The notes under the pieces were generated by a model, which saw only the letters and a program-made list of their open reading frames with translations, made no database searches and was not told the origin of the DNA. Source: Heliocidaris tuberculata (Eukaryota; Echinodermata; Echinoidea; Camarodonta; Echinometridae). From it: DNA of 64,000 bases. Shown here piece by piece: positions 33,411 through 44,724 of the stretch. The stretch spans positions 25,207,562 through 25,271,561 of the forward strand of contig CM046842.1 of NCBI GenBank assembly GCA_025618425.1, written 5' to 3'. Every line of letters starts with the position of its first letter. Positions within the stretch are counted from its first letter, which is position 1. The translations under genes and the position numbers were made by a program.

Positions 33411-34663
33411 GCAAAAATCCAAAATTGCCGCCTCCCAGTGTAATAAAAATAACCATTTCAGGTTAAATCATTTTATAAGATGCATCAATTTCTTGTCTAA
33501 TTAAATTATCGAGATCATAACTTTTCATATTTGAAAATAAAAAGCCGGTGGTTTATAGGGACAATAAATGATTTTTGAAATAATATATGCAAAGGGCGCC
33601 CTCACGTTTGTTCCAAAATATTTGCTTGGATAACAGTCACTGTGAAAGGAGCTGCATTTTAGCCGGGACAAAAATGAAAACGTAACAGATTCGGGTTCAA
33701 GGCCTTCTACCTATTCCTCGGTGTTGCATAAGTTTGCATGAGATTTTTTTTTTCACTTCCTCCCCCCCCCCCCCCCTTATTTAGACTTGATGCATAGAGA
33801 TTGCTTACTGAACAAACAGACTGCGAGTACAGGATACATACGGTTATTCCTTGTAAATATTGCTAGTGGTTTACATGTGATTAACTTAGTCATAACTTAT
33901 CTTATAAACTTGACACGGAAATAACTCTCACAACCAAAGAACTTGGTTTCATGGAATAAAGGATCCCAAACTCACTGTACTATTGCATAGGGGGAATATG
34001 AAACGATAACAATTCACCGTCGCATCAGTGCAAAAAGGGAATAGAGCTCATTGACATTTCATGGCTGCTATTTCCTTCATCCGCGGAGGTGACGATATAA
34101 TCTTGTCAATTTTGTATTTTGCGTATTTCCTACATCATAACAACATTACCATAGCCTAATTCTATTTCAGATGTCAAAAGCTCTAGAGAACTATAGGCAT
34201 GATAGGGAACTTCTCAGGAAACAATTTATCCGGTTATAGCAACTCTTAATAGGCCTTCCCTGCGCTTGATTATTTAAAGGCAGTTTAGTTTATGAATGAA
34301 AGTAACATAATCTTAATCATCTACAAACCGTAATAACTGTTAGTCTTTTATTTACAGTTTTTTTTTTATTGGGACTCATAATTATGAACTTGAAATATAA
34401 TGCAGATTTTTGTTTCCCAGATATTCTAATTTTTTTCATATCGTATTTTTCTTTATTTGTGTCAATTTGTATCTATATGTTCTTCATGTCAATTCAGTCC
34501 TAGGGCTGCGATTCTGGATTTTTTTCCCAATACAATCTCTATCTCTCTATCATCATTTCAATGTAGGTCTATAAATTTCTGCACACTACTGAAAAATCAA
34601 ATCAATATTACATTGTTATTTATAACTTATAATACCACATTAAATTTACTATGACAAATATGT
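33411..34663. other. No gene seen; one C-tract
   Basis: AT-rich intron-like DNA with a C-tract at 33761-33776. No conserved signal. Confidence 0.55.
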
Positions 34664-34966
34664 GTGTCGTGGGCTATAGATGTGTCGTGGTCTAGTGGAT
34701 ACGTCAACGGATTGTGGATCTCATTATTTGCGGTTCCAGTGCCGCGGCGGCATTAATGTCCTTTGGCAAGACATTAATCTACAATTGCCACTCTCCACCC
34801 AGGTGTAGTAAATGGGTACCTGGTAGGAATTTATTCCTTATGCTTTCAGCGCCTTAGGGCAGCTGGGCTAAAGCCATGGTAATAATAGTACTTTGTAGGC
34901 GCCTTGAGCATCCCCTGGGATGGATGCGTGCGCAATATAAATGTAGTTATTATTATTATTAATATA
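34664..34966 (+). mobile_element. tRNA-derived SINE copy 1 (most complete)
   Basis: The head has an A box (TGGTCTAGTGG at about 34688) and a B-box-like GGTTCCAGTGCC. The body reads CTTTGGCAAGACATTAATCT, CCACTCTCCACCCAGGTG, GGGTACCTGGTAGGAA, then GCGCAATATAAATG and a TTA-triplet tail. The tail resembles the 3' end of the LINE at 46-49.8 kb, as expected if that LINE type mobilises it. Confidence 0.85.
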
Positions 34967-35027
34967 TATATAATATCGCGTGCGCGATTGCTGTAAAGCA
35001 CCAATAGAGCATATGGGCTTATGAGGT

Positions 35028-35053
35028 TGGGGGGAGGGGGGGGGGGGGGGGGG
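35028..35053. repeat. G-tract
   Basis: Interrupted poly-G run. Confidence 0.95.
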
Positions 35054-35104
35054 CTGGGGCTGGGCTGGGCGTAGCCCTATTTCCCCAGGGGTTTTTATAG
35101 TTCC

Positions 35105-35300
35105 TACTCAGGCAACCTCATATTCGGGCAGCGAGGTGCCCGAATACCCCCATTTTTATAATCTTGTCTGGGGTATTTTGATGAAGAAAAAATATTCTTA
35201 CTACAATAAAGTATCTTACTTTGGAAACTGGAAAGTTGATATTCAGGCGAGAGGTGTCAGCCCCCTGGCGAAATTGTGCCCTTAGGCCTATGCAACAGAC
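35105..35300. repeat. Relative of the 15185-15330 repeat
   Basis: TTCGGGCAGCGAGGTGCCCGAAT hairpin, followed by a segment similar to 15235-15300. A candidate splice donor (minus strand, AAA/GTAAGA near 35221) lies inside but cannot repair the phase gap, so no exon is called. Confidence 0.5.
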
Positions 35301-35632
35301 TGGCCTTAATTTTTGTATTAACTTATGAATCGTTTCTGCATACGTAAATTCTTCTTCCACTCATTCACTCACTAATAAATATAATATTTTTTAAAGGATA
35401 TGTAATGTTCATTGAAGAGGAGGTCTAACATGCCACACGAATCAAAATATTTTCTGAAAACATGAGGGAATGTAAAAACTTAATGTTACGAAAATATCAT
35501 AGATTCATGACTTCAATATTCAAATACATTTAATGAACATTTAATTCTAGTCATGTTATAGATCATATAGATTACCTTTCAAAATGTGTCCTTCAGGGAA
35601 AGGCCAATCTATCACAATAGTAACATTGCTAC

Positions 35633-38600
35633 CTTTCATAATCCTTTGCCGCGCCTCCACAGTAATCAATATCCTCACGTTTTGCTCCTACACTGACTAG
35701 AAAATCAGCAACGTCATCATGTCCCAAGATTGATGCATAGTGGAGAGCTGTTTTGCCACCATTATCACGCTTCTTAATGTCAGCCCCTCTACCAACAAGA
35801 AACTGAACTACCGCAAGATCGCCAGGGAGCGATGCACAGTGAAGAGAGGTTTTACCACTCCATTCATGTTTGTTAATGTCAGCCCCTTTGTTAACAAGAC
35901 AATCAATCACGTCAACATAACCCCTTTCTGATGCAAAGTGAAGAGGGGTTTTACCATTCAATTCCCGCTTGTCAACTTCAGCCCCTTTCTCTAAGAGATA
36001 CTGAACTATCTGGAGATGGTTATACATTGAGGCATTGTGAAGTGGTGTTATCCCATCTTTGTCACCCTCTGAAAGATGAGCCTCTTTACTGAGCAGAATC
36101 TTAATGATATCAAGATCACCATGTAGTGATGCATAGTGCAGCAGAGGTGTTTTTCCAGTGTCATCACCCCTCTCAAGCTGAGCCCCACTACTGACAAGAT
36201 ACTTTACTGCATCGGAACGACACTTTAATGATGCATAGTGAAGAGGTGTGTAGCCGTCATTATCACCTGTTGTGAGGTGCAGCTCCCTTATTGACAAGAA
36301 ATTCAATTATGTCGAAGTGACCATTATCACATGCATTGTGAAGAGGTGTTACTACCATTACTATCAGCTGTTGAAAGAAGGGGGTCTTTTTCGACCAGAC
36401 TCTTTACTACATCAAAATGACCATGAAGGGAACTATAGTGAAGAGGAGTGTTGCCATATTTATCCCCCTTCTTAAACTGAGCTCCTTTACTTATGAGGTA
36501 ATTCATTACATCAAGATAACCGCTATACGAAGCGTAATGAAGAGGTTGTTCTTCCCATATAATCCCCGGTATCCAGGTGAGATCCTTCCGTAATCAGGTA
36601 TTGAGCTACACTTAGATGGCCATTAGATGCTGCACAATGTAGAGGTGTGAGACCACCATTATCAGGCTTTGCAAGTCTGCACCTTTTACTGACAAGATAC
36701 CGAACAACATCTAGATGGCCGCTCGATGATGCATCGTGAAGGGGAGTCCGTCCCTTGTTATCTGCCAGCTCAAGATGAGCGTCCTTTGTTAAAAGATTTT
36801 CAACAACATTTAGATGCCCGTTGGATGAAGCATCGTGAAGGGGTGTCCGCCCATCATTATCGGCCTTCTCAAGCTGTGCTCCTTTGCTAACGAGGCATCG
36901 AACCACATCAAGGTGACCGTTGCACGATGCATGGTATAAAGGTGTGCTGCCATAGTTGTCACGCTTCTCAAGCCGAGCTCCTTTATCAACGAGAAACTGA
37001 ACCACATTAACATGACCTCTTGATGATGCATAGTGAAGAGGTGTCCTACCATCAATATCAACGTCCTCAAGCTCAGCTCCTTTACTAATGAGAAATTTGA
37101 CTATATCAAGATGATCATTAAATGATGCAACGTGAAGAGCGGTCCTACCACCATACCAGTCTAATCCAACCTGTACGCCTTTGTAAAGAAGGTAGTCAAC
37201 TACATCAAGATGACCTTTTGATGCTGCTTCTATGAGAGAGTCCTACCATATTTGTCATCTTTCTCAAGCTGTGCTCCTTTACCATGGAGATACTGAACGA
37301 TATCAAGATGACCATTGGAAGAGGCACCATGAAGAGGTGTCCTGTCATCATTGTCCCCTTTATCAACATCAGCTCCTTTGTTAGAGAGATAGCGGACTAT
37401 ATCAAGTTGACCGTTACATGACGCAAAGTGGAGAGGTGTTCTACCACCACATTCTTTATCGAACAGTGTACTCATATCTAAAAAATACTCAAGCACATCG
37501 AAATGACCATGGGCTAATGCTTCCTGAAGAGGTGTCCTGCCATATTTGCCATCCATCTCAATCTGTGCTCCATTCTTTACGAGACACTGAACAATATGAA
37601 GATGACCACTGGATGATGCGACACGAAGACATGTACTTCCAGAGTTATTCCTCTGCTCAAGCTTTGCTCCTGTACTAATAAGATGCTGAACGACATCAAG
37701 ATGACCGCTCAAAGAGGCATTATGGAGAGGTGAGTTACCATCGTCATCCGTCTGCATAACTGGTGCCCCTTTAGTAATAAGATACCGAAGGACACGAAGA
37801 TGACCATTAAAAGACGCACTTTGAAGAGCTGTGCTTCCATGGTTATCCCTCTCCCCAAGCTCTGCTCCTTTGTCTACAAGAAATTGAACGACACCAAGAT
37901 GACCATTGGAAGATGCATTATGAAGCGGTGTGCTTCCTGATTTATTCTTCTCCCGAAGCTCTGCTCCTTTCTCGACAAGAAATTGAACGACATCAAGATG
38001 GCCATTGGAAGACGCATCATGAAGCGGTGTGCTTCCGGAGTTATCCCTCTCCCCAAGCAGTGTTCCTTTGTCGACAAGAAATTGAACGACATCAAGGTGA
38101 CCATTGGAAGATGCATTATGAAGCGATGTGCTTCCAGAATTATCCCTCTCAACAAGCTCTGCTCCTGAGTCGACAAGAAATTGAACGACATTAAGGTGAC
38201 CATTGGAAGATGCATTCTGAAGTGGTGTGCTTCCAGAATTATCCTTCTCCCCAAGCTCTGCTCCTTTGTCGACAAGAAATTGAACGACATCAAGATGACC
38301 ATTGGAAGATGCATTATGAAGCGGTGTGCTTCCGAAGTTATCCCTCCCACCAAGCTCTGCTCCTTTGTCAACAAGAAATTGAACGACATCAAGGTGACCA
38401 GTGGAAGATGCATTATGAAGCGGTGTGCTTCCAGAATTATCCCTTAGTCCAAGCTGAGCTCCCTCACCAACAACATGCTGAACGATATCAACCTGGCCTT
38501 TGGACGATGCAACATTGAGAGGTGTGCAACCAGAGTTATCCCTTGAATCAAGTCGTGCTCCTGCGGTAATAAGATACTGAACGATACCTAAATGTCCATT

Positions 38601-39320
38601 CGAAGATGCATCATGAAGTGATGTGGTACCATAGTCATTCCTTTGTTCCATCTTTGCTCCTTTACTAATAAGATACTGAGTGACTTCAAGGTTACCGTTG
38701 GAAGATGCGTAGTGGAGAGGTGTGCTACCAGAGTTATCCCTTTGCTCAATAAGAGCTCCTTTAGCAATGAGGTATTTAACGACATCAAGGTGACCATTAT
38801 ACGAAGCATCATGGAGTGGTGATCTCCCCTCGTTGTCACTCTTATTGAGCTGCGATCCTTTACTAATAAGATACTGCACGACATCAAGATGGCCATTGTA
38901 AGAGGAATAGTGGAGAGGTGTGCTTCCATCGTTATCAACCCTTTCAAAATGAGCTTCATTTTGTACGAGATATTTCACTACATTAATATATCCATTGCAT
39001 GATGCAACGTGCAGTGGCGTGCTGCCATCGTTATCCTCCTTCTCGAGGTGAGCTCCACTACCCACCAGACACTTTACTACATCAAGATGGCCATAGGACG
39101 ATGCGTAGTGAAGTGGTGTGCTGCCATCATTATCAATATTCTCGAGCTGTGCCCCTTCAGAAATAATAGATTTCACGACGCCAAGGTTTCCCTCTTGCGA
39201 TGCGATATGAAGGGCTGTTTTTCCGTCCGTATCTGACCTGTTATTCATCATCATTCTGGAGTCAATTTCTTCGCTCTCCAAAAGAGCCTCTACATATACA
39301 GAGAAGGCAATCCCCAAGGC
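35633..39320 (-). CDS. Ankyrin-repeat exon (about 36 repeats, four frameshifts)
   Basis: A 3.7-kb exon of about 36 full 33-residue ankyrin repeats plus a partial last one, each with the G-x-TPLH-x-AS-x-x-GH-x-x-V core. Ankyrin stacks bind protein partners. The first 21 repeats are open to about 37235. The frame then shifts four times (near 37236, 36548, 36350, 36280). Read across the shifts, the repeats continue without loss. Three shifts sit exactly at the TPLH codons. The start is placed at an acceptor-like CCTATGAACAG at 39321, since no ATG begins this frame and the encoded ALLESEEID implies an upstream exon. The end is placed at GAAAG/GTAGCA. The shifts mean a decaying allele or assembly errors. 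Co-orientation with the ZU5-Death exons suggests one gene, but the phase at this end does not match the ZU5 exon directly. Confidence 0.78.
37870..38450 (-). repeat. Homogenised 99-bp ankyrin units
   Basis: Repeats 9-14 are nearly identical at DNA level (phrases such as ACAAGAAATTGAACGACATC and ACCATTGGAAGATGCATT recur every 99 bp), unlike the more varied repeats at either end. Frames on the opposite strand are shadows of this periodicity. Confidence 0.85.
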
Positions 39321-40021
39321 CTGTTCATAGGAATAATATTTACCTTTGCCATGAAAAAATTAGGTTCTCTCTGGAACAAGCCCATTTTGAAATGCCCAGC
39401 GAATGAAAGCGTTTTCACACATGCACGAAAATCACAAGAATCAAATTCACGGTGAATAAAATGGACACGGAAATCGGAGAAAAGAAAATTGGTGTCAAAC
39501 TCCCAGCCACAAATCAAACTGAAATAAAATTGTAACAAAGTCAAAATGACAGGTAATCGATAAAAGAGAATGTCAAGGCACTCAAAAACATTCGAAATCT
39601 TCCTAAAATAAAGGATCCAAAATAAGTTAAATCAGCAGCAGAATATCAACAATCGGTCAGCAACAAATAAATCATTTCACGACACTCGAGACTTAACAAA
39701 GTCGCACTCGCATTCACTTCATATGCATAACGAGATCGCACAGAAACCATAGAGTTATAAAAGCCCGCACGCGCGAACGGGGGACAAAACATCGCTACAA
39801 AACCGGAAGGGGGTATGCAGTAATACGTGATGTGGGGCCAACAGCGTTTCCCCAAAAACTTTGTGTAACGTGATGAACAAATCACGAGGAGAGTAGGGGC
39901 AAATTATAAATTATTATTTTTGCTGTTGCTTTTTTTCATATACAAAAAAGTAAACAACAAAAAAAGTGTATGGATTAGAATAAAAGCCTAGGGTTCAATA
40001 TTTCAGACATGTGCTTCTCCT

Positions 40022-40054
<33 letters not shown>

Positions 40055-40196
40055 ATCCGGCTGAAATGAAATGCTTGTGACCATACTTCCGGAATTCTTG
40101 AGGCATTTGATGATTATAAATGTATAGATGTGAAACATGAAAATCAATATTTCATTGTTTCAGAGTCAGACAAGATCGTCAAATGATCGTGTTACT
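39321..40196. other. Upstream region, possible promoter; no coding exon assigned
   Basis: Sequence at 39690-39860 is richer in CpG than its surroundings and holds a TATA-like box. No exon start could be defined. Confidence 0.4.
39756..39763 (+). promoter_or_regulatory. TATA-like box TATAAAAG
   Basis: A perfect TATAAAAG on the plus strand whose complement (CTTTTATA) is also TATA-like on the minus strand, within a CpG-enriched 170-bp stretch about 440 bp upstream of the ankyrin exon. The direction is unclear. Confidence 0.25.
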
Positions 40197-40200
40197 TTAA

Positions 40201-40611
40201 CCCTTTCAAGACAATTGACCACATTTTGTGGTTTGGCTCATTATCTTTTGATTCAGAGCTCTAAAAAAAAATACCAGATACATGAGAAGAAAGAGCAAAA
40301 ATTTCTGCACACACTATGTCCATATTTGTTGCATGACCATGTTGCGTTTGATGCCAGGAATTTTAAAAGTGACAATAAGCTTTGAAATCCTTAAATTGGC
40401 AACACATTGGGAGGTTCAAAATCATTGTTTTATCATCAAAATTGGCAATTTTTTTAAATTTTAGACAAATTCTTAAACCATGTTCATTGTTTTCACTGAC
40501 ATTACACCTTATCAGTACCATGTAGCACTAAAAGAAAAAATATTACTGTTGCCAATTTGAAGAACAAAATGTGATCAATTTTTCCCTTAAATAATTCTTG
40601 TCCTGAAAGGG
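40201..40611. mobile_element. piggyBac-like MITE, TTAA duplication
   Basis: Ends CCCTTTCAAGACAA and TTGTCCTGAAAGGG are inverted copies, with TTAA on both flanks (40197-40200, 40612-40615). CCCTTT ends with TTAA targets are typical of piggyBac. The interior matches the degraded copy at 43050-43455. No transposase. Confidence 0.8.
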
Positions 40612-40615
40612 TTAA

Positions 40616-42399
40616 AAAATCCTACTACCTACTCTTTCGCTCCTCTTCTCTTGTCGTCTCTGATTAACTCTCTCAAATAAATCTGTAACAAAATGTTAAG
40701 TTTCATCTCATCCATCTTACCCACCCTCCCATCCTACCCACAAAAACATACACACTTGCTAACCTCTTTCCATCGTTCAGGACGGTCTCCATCATTGTCA
40801 ATTCAAAATATTAGTTTTAATTTCAATTTCGATTTCAATTTCAATTTGAAGGTTCTATGTTTGATGTCACCCAATTGTTCAAGGAGGCCTTCATCATCGT
40901 CAGATTCATCCACGCCGTCATCGTCCTGCACCTCATCCTTGTAGCTGTCCTAATCAAGAGACGTTAATAAATGTTTTCTGGAAAACACGAGATGACCCTT
41001 CCCCCCCCCCCCCCCCCAATTCAGTTAAAGAGGTTTAGTCTCAGTGGTAGCACTTTATATTCACAGGTGTAGCACATAATTGTTAGAGGAGTTAAAAAAA
41101 AAACACGAAAAACTATTTTGCATACTTTCGAGAATATCCTTCACAAAATATGACCAGTTTTGCGTTGAAAGAGGTATAAAATGGGCTCTAAATAGAACCC
41201 TTTGGCCTATTGACTATATAATGAAAAAAAGAAATACACCATTTTTTGTAGAAGGAGGTACATACGCATTTACATTTTTGCGAAATTCGTGAAAATATGA
41301 CCGTTTTGTGAAATTTTTTGCTCTTTCAGAAACCATACTTCATTTTTTTTTCATATCTACAAGCATTTTAATGTTCCCTAACTTCCCCGGAGAAAATCAT
41401 ACAGTTTCATGAATTTGAATTGCAAGTTATGCGCCTGTTATGCGGCAATACATGACCAAAATAATTTTTGAATGAAGAAATTTCAACAAATGTTTATCGG
41501 GTTATAATAAGAAAGTGTCAGGGAAACTTACCTTTTTGGTTGAGTATAGTAGGCCTATATTGAAGTATAAAAACATTATGGGTTACATGACTTGTGTATG
41601 GAAAAGTTTCCTGAAACAGATGAGCCCTTAGATGATCTTTCAAGACGTTCATGCGTGATGCATAACTAAATTGAAAGAGAAAGAGAGCGAGATCCTTATG
41701 ACTTTGTAATCCCCGAAAGGATGAGAACTAATGGAAATTACGCCATCTTTTGGCAAGATGTGAGCATTAAAAATCTATTAGGAGCTTCAAATAAGCTAGT
41801 TCGTAGATGCAATCTGAGCATGAGCAGATAAAGGTCATCTGTGACAAATTCTAAAACCAACTGACACGAATACTTGATATGCGCTCATGAATTTCATTTA
41901 ATAATTATTCATTTATGCCTCAATGGTGCATTCCATGATATCCAGGTGGAAGTATTCTTTTTAAAGAAGGAAACAAAAGTTATTCATGAGGCACCTCTAT
42001 CACTCCCAGGGTGATTTTTCTAAAGTGCACAGAAAGGGGACCCTCCATGTTTAAAATATCTGTGGATATTTGGGGTCGTTTGGGACATGTGCTAACTACG
42101 AACTGGTCTATAAGCACTTATACTATTTTTACTTCCATTTTTCCATTCAAATCTCTTCTTATCATGGTCACTTTGCTTTTGCGACGATTAAGGTGTAAGC
42201 CTATATGAAAAAACAAAAACAAAAAAACAATGATCTGGTACCTAATTATTTATTGTAATGCATTTTTTTCTCGGTGTTGGTTATTAAATACGACGTTATC
42301 CTATCATATAATATAATTGCAGTTTCTTTGCTGAAATGTTTGCTTGTTCTGAATAATAACAATGACGTTCGAAGGTTTCTGGAATGCATAGAGTACCGA
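40616..42399. other. No gene seen
   Basis: AT-rich DNA with a C-tract at 41001-41017 and a short (ATTTCAATTTCGATTTC)-type run at 40815-40850. Reading frames lack domains. Confidence 0.55.
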
Positions 42400-42605
42400 A
42401 CTGTGACGTCATACCGGGCAAGTTGTCAAAGTTGCTGGTTCCAAACAATTTTGTGCTAAACAATGGCGTGGTGATCACACCAGCACCAAATACTGAAATT
42501 ACCCTGCTCCAGCCCTTTGCTTAAATGAATTCGCGGTGAACCTCATGGGCGGCTCTGTTGTTTGGAACCAGTATCCTGGACGACGAGTGAATATGACGTC
42601 AGCAC
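42400..42605. mobile_element. Foldback element with TGACGTCA and GGTTCCAAACAA arms
   Basis: CTGTGACGTCATA and CTGGTTCCAAACAA on the left pair with TTGTTTGGAACCAG and TATGACGTCAGCAC on the right. Non-coding. Confidence 0.65.
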
Positions 42606-43049
42606 TTTAAAAAGAAAGGACAACTCTGGTTTGTTATTCCTTGCTTGATAGATGTATAAAACCTTACTCGTCCTGGGGAAAAACCTACAGCAAAGGAAAT
42701 GGCACAAAAATTAGATCACTATTTCTAACCTTTTGATTTGCTTATCAAAAATGGTTTGTCCTACCTCCTACAATGGAACAAAAGGAAAAATTAACAAAAT
42801 GAAACAGAACAAAGCAAAGCAAAACAAAACAAAACCCTCTACCGACCGGCAAATTGTAGGTAAAAAATTACTATTAAAGATCCCTTCATATTTCATAAGA
42901 GCATTGATTGCTTTTTTGCGTGTGGTTGTTTGTGTACGTGTGTGTGTGTGACGATTCGAACATATTTCATCAATTGCATGAACAATACTTAACATCACCT
43001 TTCCATATAGTTCTATACTCTTGATATATTTTTCCATGTGTTTTAATAG
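42606..43049. other. No gene; short A-rich and (GT)n runs
   Basis: AAAGCAAAACAAAAC-type run at 42808-42836 and (GT)n at 42930-42950. Confidence 0.6.
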
Positions 43050-43455
43050 CCATTTAACACATTCGCGACATCGCTCCGCATTTTGTGGTTTGTCTCACTA
43101 ACTTTTTTTCAGAGCCCTAAAAAAGATATACCGGATGCATGAGTAGAAAGATGAAAGTTTCCGCACACACTTTGTCCATTTTTATTGCATGACCATACTG
43201 CGTTGATTCAAGGAATTTTAAAAATGAGAGAAAGCTTAAAAATCCTCAAATTTGCAACACATTCAGAGGTATAAAATCATTGTTTTTGATCAAAACTTAC
43301 AACTTTTCGACTAAGTCTGTAACCAGTATATTGTTTTCAAAAAAATTACATCTTATTAGAACCATGTAGCACTGAAAGAAAAATAGTACTGTTGCCAATT
43401 TGAAGAACAAAATGTACAATTTTAAAGTTTTTAAACATTTCCTAATAGGGCCGAA
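43050..43455. mobile_element. Decayed copy of the 40201-40611 MITE
   Basis: Shares ATTTTGTGGTTTG, TGCATGACCATR, ACCATGTAGCACTRAAAGAA and CTGTTGCCAATTTGAAGAAC in the same order and strand. Its termini are mutated and no TTAA pair can be assigned with confidence. Confidence 0.72.
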
Positions 43456-43834
43456 ATTAATGGCTTCCGTTTCAGAGCTCCCACGTCCTTTCAAGTGGCC
43501 CCAAAATAATGTAATATTGACTGATTTGAAAAGTCTCTTTGTACGACACACCGTCAAATATCTTTAGAAAGAAAATATGTCATTTTACTCTTGTTTGATG
43601 CTTCTGAACCGCTTATGGTATAGTGTGGCCCTTTGCGATCAAATTATGTTTACCCGAAACATATTCGGCTGTCACCTCATATCCGCAATCTCGTAATTGT
43701 ATCTTGATATCGAAATAGAGAATTACAGTGCTTCTGTATATTATCTCTAGAAAATAGTTTAAAACATTTGCCTTGACTATAAATTAACTAATTCTTTGGG
43801 CCAGTTTGGAACAAATAACGCACCCTTGCGGCCT
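43456..43834. other. No gene seen
   Basis: Unique-looking AT-rich sequence. Confidence 0.5.
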
Positions 43835-44114
43835 TTGGTGGGTCTTAATCATTACTATTTTTTTTTTGTCCGAATCCTTGGCACAGTACTAGCATGACTA
43901 GTGTCTTTTGGTAAGACATTAATCTACATTTGCCACACTCGACCCAGGTGAGGTAAATGGGTACCTGGCAGGAATTAATTCCTTGAAATGCCAGAGCGCC
44001 GTAAGAGCAGCCAAAAATAAACAGCGGTGTCATAATTGTGAAGAGCCAAGAGTGTCAAGTCTGACAGACATGTGTGCTATACACATGATTAGGAACCCAT
44101 TACTATTATTATTA
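43835..44114 (+). mobile_element. SINE copy 3, tail split by a MITE
   Basis: Contains CTTTTGGTAAGACATTAATC, GACCCAGGTGAGGTAAATGG, GGTACCTGGCAGGAATT and a triplet tail (ACTATTATTATTA). The tail resumes after the MITE as TTATTATCATTATC, so the MITE inserted in the tail. Confidence 0.8.
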
Positions 44115-44288
44115 CAGTCAAACCTGCTTTAATGACCACCTGTCTATAAAGACCACAATTTTTGTTTCCCTTGAACAGTGTTTCCAATTGAAACATGTAT
44201 TAAAAGAACATTCCATAAAGACCACCTGCTCATAAAGACCTCTTTTACTGTGTCTCCCTTGAGCAGTCTTTATAGACAGGTTTCACTG
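44115..44288. mobile_element. Tc1/mariner-like MITE, TA duplication
   Basis: Ends CAGTCAAACCTG and AGGTTTCACTG are near inverses; TA flanks both sides. Arms repeat TCTATAAAGACCAC/TCATAAAGACC. 174 bp, non-coding. Confidence 0.75.
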
Positions 44289-44363
44289 TATTATTATCAT
44301 TATCATTATTTCTTACTCTCAAGGAATATTTTAGTTACAAAGAAATAGCAGGTATTTGATATG

Positions 44364-44475
44364 CACTGGCGTAGATACGAACACACTTTCTATTGTTAGT
44401 TGGGGGGGGGGATGATGAATAGATCATCCCCCCCCCCCCACTAACAATAGATAATTATGCGTGTCTACGCCCGTG
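44364..44475. mobile_element. Short hAT-like MITE with poly-G/poly-C arms
   Basis: CACTGGCGTAGA...CTATTGTTAGT plus G-tract pairs with C-tract plus ACTAACAATAG...TCTACGCCCGTG. Flanks TTGATATG and CTGATATG (7 of 8) fit an 8-bp duplication. 112 bp. Confidence 0.8.
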
Positions 44476-44724
44476 CTGATATGCATGTCTGAATAACGCC
44501 TAGCTGTAGGAACATTCAGTTTGGGCAAAATGTCGGATAACGGCAAGCTAATAATGTTCCCCTATTCATGGGTTTTAATACAGGCATTCATAAGCTATTC
44601 CATTTTGAATAGATTAAAGCCAGTGGCACATAACGATAATGATAACGAGATTTTTCACTAATGGTACACCCTAGCGCTGCCCTGCTGTTAACATACATGA
44701 AAATAGTCATACATACACACCAAA

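Larger units (their letters stand above)
26987..35632 (-). other. Putative intron between ankyrin and ZU5 exons, 8.6 kb
   Basis: If the ankyrin and ZU5 exons are in one gene, this interval holds one intron or more with a small unrecognised exon. It contains a GC-rich block, LINE relics, SINEs and MITEs. Confidence 0.5.

Noticed and set aside
35118..35360. Possible extra exon with an AAA/GTAAGA donor between the ankyrin and ZU5 exons
   Set aside because: Its phase cannot bridge the two exons, and the sequence overlaps a repeat also found at 15185-15330.
37418..39236. Several plus-strand and shifted minus-strand frames within the ankyrin exon
   Set aside because: They repeat every 33 codons in step with the ankyrin units and are shadows of that coding sequence.
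39646..39885. First coding exon of the minus-strand gene
   Set aside because: The 79-codon frame has no domain and no donor in a useful phase; only a weak promoter call is made here.
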